Shown piece by piece: positions 43,752-50,471 of a DNA stretch of 64,000 bases. The notes under the pieces are model-generated. The model searched no databases. It was given only the letters and a program-made list of their open reading frames with translations, and was not told the origin of the DNA. Made by a program: the position numbers and the translations under genes. The DNA is from Cohnella fermenti (lineage in GTDB: Bacteria > Bacillota > Bacilli > Paenibacillales > Paenibacillaceae). Location of the stretch: the NCBI RefSeq assembly GCF_004801405.1, contig NZ_SSOB01000032.1:1-64000 (forward strand), in the 5' to 3' direction. Position 1 is the stretch's first letter. Each line of letters begins with the position of its first letter.

Positions 43752-44921
43752 ATGAGAGTCGGCATTATCGGATACGGCACCCGCATGCATTATTTTGTGG
43801 ATCGGCTGCTGGAGTTGGAGCAAGGGGTGCAGGTGGCGGCCGTGGCCGACATCGATATCGGCAAGGCGCAGGCGAAGCTCGGACAGAAGGGGAGCGCCGC
43901 CGAAGGGGTTCGCTGCTATGAGCGTGCGGACGATATGCTGGCGGCGGAGGAGCTCGACGGCGTTATGATCGGCACCCGCTGCTCGCTGCACACCGAGATG
44001 GCGCTCAAGGTGATGGCGCGCAACCTCCCGCTGTTCCTCGAGAAGCCCGTCGGCATTACGCCGGCGGATCTGGCGAAGCTGCGCGAGGCGTCGGCGCGCT
44101 CGACGTCGGAGGTCGTCGTCTCGTTCCCGCTGCGCAACACGCCGGCGGCGGTGCTCGTCAAGGAAATTATCGATTCGGGCCGCCTCGGCACGATCGAGCA
44201 TGTGCAAGCGGTCAACAATGTGCCGTACGGCGGCGTCTATTACCATGACTGGTACCGCAACGAAGCGGAGACCGGAGGGCTGTTCCTGCAGAAGGCGACG
44301 CACGATCTCGACTGCCTGAATTTCCTGCTCGGCATGGAGCCGACGGCGGTGGCGGCGATGGAGTCGAAGCGGGTGTTCGCGGGCGGCAAGCCTGCGGGGC
44401 TCCGCTGCGGCGACTGCGACGAATATTATACGTGTCCGGAGAGCCCGTACGTGCTTAAGCGCGTCGCGCGGGAGGAATCGACGGGCGACGGCTGCGCCTT
44501 CGCGGTCGATACGGGCAATCACGATTCCGCGAGCATTCTGATCCGCTACGAGACGGGGATGCATGCCGTCTATTCGCAGAACTTCTATGCGAGGAAGGAA
44601 GCCGGCCGGCGCGGCGCGCGGCTCATCGGCTACAAGGGCACGGTCGAGTTCGACTGGTACCGCGACGAGGTGAAGGTATTCATGCACCATACGCCGCGGA
44701 CGGAGACGTACAAGCTCGAAGCGGCGAAGCTGCCGCACTTCGGCGGCGATTCGGCGCTTGCGCTCAACTTCCTCGGCGTCATGCGCGGCGAGGAGCGCTC
44801 GGCGACGCCGCTCGCGATGGGCATCTCGAGCGCGCTGATGTGCTTGAAGGCGGAGCAGGCGGCCAAGTCCGACGTCTACCAGACGATCGGCCCCGACGGC
44901 GGCCAAGGAGTGGTCTCGTGA
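43752..44921 (+). CDS. Gfo/Idh/MocA-family oxidoreductase
   Basis: 389 residues. The N-terminal Rossmann fold has VGIIGYGTRMHYF, FLEKPVGITPADL (the EKP motif, ~100) and a C-terminal sugar-binding domain with GGLFLQKATHDLDCLNFLLG. A cysteine set in LRCGDCDEYYTCPES (~218-230) is a recurrent extra in some members and could bind a metal. The family oxidises or reduces sugars and sugar acids with NAD(P). It lies between GH35 and the PLP enzyme, with GAAGGAGG upstream of ATG 43752. Confidence 0.88.
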   Translation: MRVGIIGYGTRMHYFVDRLLELEQGVQVAAVADIDIGKAQAKLGQKGSAAEGVRCYERADDMLAAEELDGVMIGTRCSLHTEMALKVMARNLPLFLEKPVGITPADLAKLREASARSTSEVVVSFPLRNTPAAVLVKEIIDSGRLGTIEHVQAVNNVPYGGVYYHDWYRNEAETGGLFLQKATHDLDCLNFLLGMEPTAVAAMESKRVFAGGKPAGLRCGDCDEYYTCPESPYVLKRVAREESTGDGCAFAVDTGNHDSASILIRYETGMHAVYSQNFYARKEAGRRGARLIGYKGTVEFDWYRDEVKVFMHHTPRTETYKLEAAKLPHFGGDSALALNFLGVMRGEERSATPLAMGISSALMCLKAEQAAKSDVYQTIGPDGGQGVVS

Positions 44922-46168
44922 GCGGCCGACTTCGCGACTCCCATACGATCGTCGCGCACGATGCTTACGACGGCAAGCATTACGGCGCCGTGCATACGCC
45001 GATCTACGACACGAGCCTGTTCGCGTTCCCGACCGTCGCCGACATGGACCGGGCGGACGGAGATGCGGGCAGCTTCGTCTATTCGCGCGGCAACAATCCG
45101 ACCGTCCGCGCGCTGGAGGCGAGGCTCGCGGAGCTGGAAGGCGGCGAGGACGCCCGCTGCTTCGCGACCGGCATGGGCGCGATCTCGGCGGCCGTCCTCG
45201 CTTCCGTGCGGGCGGGCGACCATATCGTCTGCGTCGATCAAGCCTACGGCCCGGCCCGGCGCTTCATCGGCGACTACCTGCGCCGCTTCGGCATCGAAGC
45301 GGACTTCGCGGACGGTGCCGACCTCGCCTCGATCGAAGCGGCTTATCGGCCGAACACGAAGCTGCTGTACCTCGAGAGCCCGACAAGCCTGTTCTTCGAG
45401 CTGCAGGATCTGCGCGCCTGCGCGGCATCCGCCCGCGCGAGGGGCATTCGCACCATCGTCGACAATACGTGGGCGTCGCCGATTTTCCAGCGGCCGCTTG
45501 AGCTGGGCGTCGATCTCGTCGTCCATTCGCTCACGAAGTATGTCGGCGGCCACAGCGATGCGCTCGGCGGCGTCGTTGTCGGCAGCGCCGCGGCGATTGC
45601 CGAGTTGAGCCGCCAGGAGCTTGTGCTGCTCGGCGCGGTGATGCTGCCGCAGACGGCCGCGCTGCTGCACCGCGGGCTGCGGACGCTGCCGCTGCGCATG
45701 GAGCGCCACCAGGCCGGGGGCCTCGCGGTCGCCGCTTACCTGGAATCGCTGCCGTTCGTTGACCGCGTCCACTTCCCGGGCCTTGCTGCGCATCCGCAGC
45801 ACGGGCTGGCCCGCGCGCAGATGCGCGGCTTCGGCGGCCTGCTCTCGTTCGAGGCGGGCGCCGACCGGGAGCGGCTCGCCCGCTTCGTCGATGTGCTGCG
45901 CTGCTTCCGCATCGGCTTCAGTTGGGGCGGCTACGAGAGCCTGGTCAGCCTGCAGGAGGGCGGACGCGGGACGCCGCGCAGGCGAGTGCCGGTTGTCCGC
46001 CTGCATGTCGGCCTTGAGTCGCCGGACGATCTGATCGGCGATCTGGCGCAGGCGTTCCGCGCGGCGGGCTTCGGCCGAGCAAGCGACAGCCGAGCGGACG
46101 ACGGCCGAGTGGACGACGACCGAGCGAACGGCGGGGATCGGCAAGAGGGAGAGGAGGAAGGCGAATGA
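44918..46168 (+). CDS. PLP-dependent Cys/Met-metabolism-type enzyme (cystathionine synthase/lyase family)
   Basis: About 416 residues from GTG 44918, which overlaps the previous stop by four bases. Fold-type I PLP motifs are FVYSRGNNPTVRALEARLAELEGG, ATGMGAISAAVLA, VDNTWASP and the lysine loop HSLTKYVGGHSDALGG (Lys ~205). A 35-residue hydrophilic tail of Arg/Asp/Glu repeats follows the fold. Relatives act on cystathionine, methionine or O-acylhomoserine; a sugar operon is an odd home, so the substrate may be different. It overlaps the next gene by four bases. Confidence 0.85.
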   Translation: MSGRLRDSHTIVAHDAYDGKHYGAVHTPIYDTSLFAFPTVADMDRADGDAGSFVYSRGNNPTVRALEARLAELEGGEDARCFATGMGAISAAVLASVRAGDHIVCVDQAYGPARRFIGDYLRRFGIEADFADGADLASIEAAYRPNTKLLYLESPTSLFFELQDLRACAASARARGIRTIVDNTWASPIFQRPLELGVDLVVHSLTKYVGGHSDALGGVVVGSAAAIAELSRQELVLLGAVMLPQTAALLHRGLRTLPLRMERHQAGGLAVAAYLESLPFVDRVHFPGLAAHPQHGLARAQMRGFGGLLSFEAGADRERLARFVDVLRCFRIGFSWGGYESLVSLQEGGRGTPRRRVPVVRLHVGLESPDDLIGDLAQAFRAAGFGRASDSRADDGRVDDDRANGGDRQEGEEEGE

Positions 46169-47856
46169 GCACACAGGCGACAACAACGATTCGCTGGGAG
46201 ATGAGGTGCGTCAGCTCGCTCGCGAAGGTGTTCCCCGATGAGGAGCTGACGCACGGGGAGCATGGCGCGGGCTCGGCGCTGCGCGGCGAAGCGTATTCGT
46301 TCCAGGTTGCGTACCGGCTGCCCGAAGCGGCCCGGAGCCTCTGGACGCGCGTGACCGTCGCTTCGCCGGGCTGGCGGGGCACGCTGACCGCGCAAGCGGT
46401 TGGCCTCGCGCCGTCGGCGCTGCCCGGCTACGGCGACGCCGACGCGCACGTGCTGCGCGGCAAGCCGGGGCTGTTCCCGGACCCGCTGCTGCCGCTCGGG
46501 CCGGGCGGGAAGCTCCGGGCGCTGCCGAACCAGTGGCGCGCCCTCTGGATCGAGGCGGTTGCGGCGGCCGACGAAGCGCCGGGGGTGCACCCCATCGAGG
46601 TGCGCTTCATGAACGATGACGGCGCTGCGGCCGCAGCCGAGACATTTCTGTTGGACGTCATCGATGTCGTACTGCCGGAACAGGAGCTGCTGCATACGGA
46701 ATGGCTTCACGCCGACTGTCTTGCGACGCAATACGGCGCGGACGTCTTCGGCGAGCGGCATTGGGAGCTGCTCGAAGCCTATGCGGCGACGGCGGCGGCT
46801 CATGGCGTCAACCTGCTGCTGACGCCGCTGTTTACGCCGCCGCTCGATACGGCGGTCGGCGGCGAGCGGCCGACGGTGCAGCTTGTCGATGTGAAGCTGA
46901 CGGCGGACGGCTACGCGTTCGGCTTCGACCGGCTGACGCGCTGGATCGGCATGTGCGAACGCGTCGGCATACGCAACTTCGAGTTCTCGCATCTGTTCAC
47001 CCAATGGGGAGCGAAGCACGCGCCGAAGATTGAGGCGGAGGAGAACGGCGCGCTCGCGAAGCGCTTCGGCTGGCATACCGACGCCGCGGGCGAGGAGTAC
47101 GGCCGATTCCTGGACAGCTTCCTGCCCGCGCTGCTGGCTTACATTCGCGAGCACGGCCTGGAGGGCCGCGTGTTCTTCCATGTCTCCGACGAGCCGCGCG
47201 AGGAGGACCTTGCCTCGTACACGGCCGCGAGCGAGCGGCTTCGCCGTCATGTCGGCGAGCTGCCGGTGCTGGACGCGCTGTCGGACTTCGCGTTCTACGA
47301 GCGCGGACTCGTCGGCCAGCCGATTCCGGGGAGCGATCGCATCGAGCCGTTCCTCGAAGCCGGCGTGCCGGACTTGTGGACGTACTACTGCTGCGCCCAA
47401 TACAAGGAAGTCGCGAACCGCTTCTTCGACATGCCGTCGGCGCGCAGCCGGATTCTCGGCGCTCAGTTGTACAAGTTCCGCATGAAGGGCTTCCTGCACT
47501 GGGGCTACAACTTCTGGTACTCGCAATATTCGCTGCGGGCCGTCAACCCGTTCGAGACGACGGACGCGGACGGTGCGTTCCCGTCGGGCGACGCGTTCCT
47601 CGTCTACCCGGGCGAGAACGGACCGGTCGAGTCGATCCGGCTCAAGGTCGTGCGCGAAGCGCTTCAGGACTTGCGGGCTCTGAGGCTGCTGGAGTCGCTC
47701 GCCGGACGGGAGGCAACACTGCGGCTGCTGGAGCAGGGGCTCGAGACGCCGCTTACGTTCCGCGCCTATCCGCGCGAGGCGGACTGGCTGCTCGCGCGGC
47801 GCGGGCTTGTTAATGAAGCGATCCGCGAGCGAACGAGCCGCCAATCGCCTTTATAG
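46165..47856 (+). CDS. DUF4091 (glycoside hydrolase-like) protein
   Basis: 563 residues, no signal peptide. An N-terminal beta domain (~1-150) is followed by a barrel-like part with FEFSHLFTQWG and VFFHVSDEPREEDL (a candidate acidic catalytic residue) and the DUF4091 region GFLHWGYNFWYSQYS, then FLVYPGENGPVESIRLKVVREALQDLRAL. The family sits in many sugar loci and is suspected to be a glycosidase, without a settled activity here. Last gene of the rightward operon. Confidence 0.87.
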   Translation: MSTQATTTIRWEMRCVSSLAKVFPDEELTHGEHGAGSALRGEAYSFQVAYRLPEAARSLWTRVTVASPGWRGTLTAQAVGLAPSALPGYGDADAHVLRGKPGLFPDPLLPLGPGGKLRALPNQWRALWIEAVAAADEAPGVHPIEVRFMNDDGAAAAAETFLLDVIDVVLPEQELLHTEWLHADCLATQYGADVFGERHWELLEAYAATAAAHGVNLLLTPLFTPPLDTAVGGERPTVQLVDVKLTADGYAFGFDRLTRWIGMCERVGIRNFEFSHLFTQWGAKHAPKIEAEENGALAKRFGWHTDAAGEEYGRFLDSFLPALLAYIREHGLEGRVFFHVSDEPREEDLASYTAASERLRRHVGELPVLDALSDFAFYERGLVGQPIPGSDRIEPFLEAGVPDLWTYYCCAQYKEVANRFFDMPSARSRILGAQLYKFRMKGFLHWGYNFWYSQYSLRAVNPFETTDADGAFPSGDAFLVYPGENGPVESIRLKVVREALQDLRALRLLESLAGREATLRLLEQGLETPLTFRAYPREADWLLARRGLVNEAIRERTSRQSPL

Positions 47857-47954
47857 GCCGCACCGACCTAGCGACACGCTGCTCCGCCCCCACTCGAGCC
47901 CTTGCAAGCGAGACGGAAGGAGGACGGAAGCCGTCGATGCCGCTTGGCAGCCGG

Positions 47955-48135
47955 ATTTTTATACGAAAATTCACATTGGCACAGCTCGCAAACAGGGAGT
48001 TTGGGCAATTATATGTGAAAAATAGCATACATGGAGAAAAGTCCGGGCCGAGTTGCCGCATGTATGCGAAAAGCCGCATAAAAAGCCGCGATTCCTTCGA
48101 ATCCGGGCCAACGAATGTGAAAAATCGCATAAACG
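47955..48135. repeat. Cluster of short interspersed elements (GTGAAAA-N-GCATA type)
   Basis: Related elements occur at ~48010-48030 (ATGTGAAAAATAGCATA), ~48062-48082 (TATGCGAAAAGCCGCATAAA) and ~48113-48133 (GAATGTGAAAAATCGCATAA). A partial inverted copy is near 47958. The spacers also repeat (TCCGGGCC, twice). A single relative stands at 26416-26440. Confidence 0.65.
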
Positions 48136-48168
48136 ACCGTCAGGGCGCCCTCCCTGGCGGTTCTTTGC
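48136..48168 (+). terminator. Terminator-like hairpin after the DUF4091 operon
   Basis: ACCGTCAGGG pairs with CCCTGGCGGT (one mismatch) and is followed by TCTTT. The arrangement of GTGAAA..GCATAAA element followed by a CCAGGG-type hairpin is the same as at 26416-26541. Confidence 0.6.
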
Positions 48169-48265
48169 CATGTCGGCCAGAAGCGACAAATACGCGCCAA
48201 GTGTTCGTTATCGCGGCATTCCCGTCAGATAATCGATACGGGAGCGGGGGCTGTCGCTTAATGAA

Positions 48266-48279
48266 CAAAAGCGCTTTCA
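48266..48279. promoter_or_regulatory. Catabolite-response element (cre)-like site
   Basis: On the minus strand TGAAAGCGCTTTTG matches the CcpA operator consensus almost perfectly. It lies 91 bases before the SDR gene, so CcpA control by preferred sugars is likely but not demonstrated. Confidence 0.65.
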
Positions 48280-48369
48280 TTTGCCGATTGAGCTATTCGC
48301 CTCCGATTCCTATACTTGGAGTGTAAAGCCGAATCGCATTCGGGCCAAAAAGAAAGGATGTTGTGCACA

Positions 48370-49140
48370 ATGGGCAGACTGACAGGCAAAGTAGCCATCA
48401 TCACGGGAGCGGCAAGCGGAATGGGACTTGCGGGCGCTCAATTGTTCGCCAGAGAAGGCGCGAAGGTCGTCGCAACGGACATTGTCGTCGATGTGCTCCA
48501 GGAGAAAGTGAACGAGATCGTCGCCGCGGGCGGCGAAGCGATCGCGCTGAAGCTTGACGTATCCAACCCCGATTCGTGGAAGTCGGTTGTCGAAGAGACT
48601 GCTGCCAAGTACGGCCGCATCGACATTCTCGTCAACAACGCCGGCATTCATATTGCCAAGGGCATTCTCGAAGCCGAGCTGCCGGACTGGAATAAAGTGA
48701 TGGACATCAACACGTCGGGCGTCTGGCTGGGCATGAAGGCCGTCATCCCGTACATGCAGAAGAACGGCAAAGGCTCGATCGTCAACACGTCCTCGATCGC
48801 CGGCATTATCGGCGGCATCTCCGACGCTCAAGGCGCCGCCTACAGCGCGTCCAAGGGCGCCGTCCGCTCGCTCACGAAGCACGCGGCCCAGTGGTTCGCC
48901 AAGGACAATATCCGCGTCAACTCCGTGCATCCGGGCGCCATCTTCACGGGCCTCGCTGTCAACGCGGGCATCAAGTCGCAGGAGGAGATGGGCTCATTCT
49001 ACGTGAACCATGCTCCGCTTCCGCCCCATGCCGGCGAATCGATGGATATCGCACATGCTTACTTGTTCCTCGCCTCGGACGACGCGAAGTTCATTACCGG
49101 CGTCGAGCTGCCCGTCGACGGCGGCTGGACAAGCAACTAA
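48370..49140 (+). CDS. Short-chain dehydrogenase/reductase
   Basis: 256 residues, classical SDR. The cofactor motif TGAASGMGLAGA is at ~12-25, NNAGIH near 88 and the catalytic Ser/Tyr/Lys in NTSSIAG (~140) and AAYSASKGAVRSL (~160). VVATDIV after beta-2 favours NAD(H) over NADP(H). Closest in pattern to glucose/3-alpha-hydroxysteroid/cyclopentanol-type dehydrogenases; the substrate is unknown. The start at 48370 has AAAGGA upstream. A TetR gene convergent with it is a possible regulator, and a cre-like site precedes it. Confidence 0.9.
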   Translation: MGRLTGKVAIITGAASGMGLAGAQLFAREGAKVVATDIVVDVLQEKVNEIVAAGGEAIALKLDVSNPDSWKSVVEETAAKYGRIDILVNNAGIHIAKGILEAELPDWNKVMDINTSGVWLGMKAVIPYMQKNGKGSIVNTSSIAGIIGGISDAQGAAYSASKGAVRSLTKHAAQWFAKDNIRVNSVHPGAIFTGLAVNAGIKSQEEMGSFYVNHAPLPPHAGESMDIAHAYLFLASDDAKFITGVELPVDGGWTSN

Positions 49141-49159
49141 CGGCAGATTCCCCACTTGG

Positions 49160-49193
49160 AAAAAAGAGCTTCGGCCCGCTGCCGAAGCTCTTG
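49160..49193. terminator. Bidirectional terminator between SDR and TetR genes
   Basis: A 12-base perfect stem (AAGAGCTTCGGC and complement) with a 5-base loop. On the minus strand it is followed by six T residues, so it mainly serves the TetR gene; it can also fold in SDR messages. Confidence 0.85.
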
Positions 49194-49223
49194 CGCTAGA
49201 TGTCATTCTTGTTCGCGATACGA

Positions 49224-49826
49224 TCAATCGAGGTTCGAGAGGTACGATTCCTGCGAGCGATTCAGCCGCGTCAATTCGACAAGCTGTTCGGCCAGGTAGG
49301 CCGGATTGTGCTTGAAGTTGTTCTGCACCCATTCCGTCATAATGCCAAGGACCGCGTTCGCCTGGTAGCACGCCATCACTTCCTTGTCGATCGCGGGATT
49401 CGGGGAGAGCTCCGTCATGTCTGCGAGATAGAGGTGCTTCAACGTCTCGTAAATGCGGTTCTTGAACTCGGGCAGGCTGTTCGTCTTCACCATCAGCGTA
49501 TAGACGGCGGCATAGTTCTGCACGTGATCGAAGATCTTGATGTTGGAAGGGCGCAGCATCTGGACATCGAAGTTCTTCATGTTGGCGTACGGATAGCGAT
49601 ACGCGCGGATCAGATCGGACAGCACGTCGCTTAGAATATCGTCAAGCAATTGTTCCTTGCACGAATAATGCTTATAGAAGGTGCCGCGATTCAGCTCGGC
49701 CGATTCGACGATATCCGTAATGGTAATCTCGCCGAACTCCTTGCGCGACATCCAGCCGAGAAGCGCCTGCTTCAGCGCGGCCTTCGACTTGGCAACCCTG
49801 CGATCCGTCGTCAGCGAATTCGTCAT
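49224..49826 (-). CDS. TetR/AcrR-family transcriptional regulator
   Basis: About 200 residues. The N-terminal helix-turn-helix is ITITDIVESAELNRGTFYKHYSCKEQLL, and the rest is a helical sensing domain. ATG 49826 follows AAGGTGG. It resembles in layout the TetR protein at 4795 (both with an FYxHY helix and similar C-terminal length). It is convergent with the SDR dehydrogenase, which is a possible target. Confidence 0.87.
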   Translation of the reverse strand: MTNSLTTDRRVAKSKAALKQALLGWMSRKEFGEITITDIVESAELNRGTFYKHYSCKEQLLDDILSDVLSDLIRAYRYPYANMKNFDVQMLRPSNIKIFDHVQNYAAVYTLMVKTNSLPEFKNRIYETLKHLYLADMTELSPNPAIDKEVMACYQANAVLGIMTEWVQNNFKHNPAYLAEQLVELTRLNRSQESYLSNLD

Positions 49827-50010
49827 AACTTCCACCTTTTTTCCATGAGATGCGTCCAAGAGGAGCAGGAACCGTTCGCAGTTCTCATTATAATAGGAAA
49901 AGAAGGAGAAGAAAATCGCAAAGAAGAAAATCATAGCTTGACTAGAGCCGATGCTCTGTGATAAATTATATTTCGCTGACGTCGCGCTAAGCGGCGGCAA
50001 CGGCAAACAT

Positions 50011-50050
50011 GCGGACGTGGCGGAATTGGCAGACGCGCTGGATTCAGGTT
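50011..50050 (+). pseudogene. tRNA-Leu remnant (5' half up to the anticodon loop)
   Basis: GCGGACGTGGCGGAATTGGC continues through the D arm and the 5' side of the anticodon stem into TTCAGG, then departs from tRNA sequence with no 3' half. The break is in the anticodon loop. It abuts the conserved unit at 50051-50283 and probably marks an old integration junction. Confidence 0.8.
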
Positions 50051-50283
50051 TTGGCGAGGAAGCAATTTATCGCGGCTACCGGCTCTCAGCCCGCACAGTG
50101 ATTGGATGCTTGCAAAATGGCCAGCGCGCCAAACAAGCACAGGTCTCACCAATCCTTGAATTTCCCTCTAAGGTTTGACGTACCACGCTAATGTGATTAT
50201 TAGCGCGGCCGACATAGGCGCGGCTGGTGTGTCGACAGTAACTCTGTAGGGGAAGAGAGTCAAGTCAAGGAACAATTGAATAT
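50051..50283 (+). ncRNA. Structured non-coding unit X, left copy
   Basis: About 230 bases that align throughout with 56428-56655. Helices conserved in both copies include GATTGG/CCAATC (50100-50105 with 50149-50154), CTTG/CAAG (50109 with 50134), CGCTAAT/ATTAGCG (50186-50205) and ACTCT/AGAGT (50241 with 50256). The third helix changes in both arms between copies (right: CGCTAAAG/CTTTAGTG), which supports a real fold. It could be an RNA, or the folded attachment DNA of the recombinases. No coding potential. No known family was recognised. Confidence 0.5.
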
Positions 50284-50370
50284 GCGGTCGTGGCGGAATT
50301 GGCAGACGCGCTGGCTTCAGGTGCCAGTAATGGAAACATTGTGGAGGTTCGAGTCCTCTCGACCGCACCA
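50284..50370 (+). tRNA. tRNA-Leu(CAG), copy 1
   Basis: 87 bases including an encoded CCA. Acceptor stem GCGGTCG/CGACCGC, anticodon stem CTGGC/GCCAG with loop TTCAGGT (anticodon CAG), a long variable arm typical of Leu tRNA, and T loop GGTTCGAGTCC. It looks functional. Confidence 0.96.
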
Positions 50371-50380
50371 TATCTTCAAA

Positions 50381-50407
50381 CAAACTCTTCCTTCGGAAGG
50401 GTTTTTA
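50381..50407 (+). terminator. Terminator after tRNA-Leu copy 1
   Basis: ACTCTTCC-TTCG-GAAGGGT stem followed by TTTTTATTTT. The same hairpin, slightly diverged, follows copy 2 at 56755-56780. Confidence 0.85.
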
Positions 50408-50471
50408 TTTTGTGTTACAACATGTTATCGTAAAGATAGATAAGACCAACAACGCTGAAGGGGATTATGAA

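Larger units (their letters stand above)
47857..48369. other. Gene-free spacer with repeats, terminator and cre-like site
   Basis: About 510 bases between the DUF4091 and SDR genes. No gene was recognised. Contents: a cluster of GTGAAAA..GCATA elements, a terminator and a catabolite-response-like site, each annotated separately. Confidence 0.6.

Noticed and set aside
45931..47844. 637-codon minus-strand frame opposite the DUF4091 gene
   Set aside because: The plus strand encodes a complete DUF4091 protein with start site and operon overlap; the minus frame has no recognisable domain.
50011..50370. Group I intron interrupting a tRNA-Leu anticodon loop
   Set aside because: The 5' half and insertion point look right, but the downstream tRNA is complete, with its own 5' half, and the core P3-P7 intron motifs were not found.
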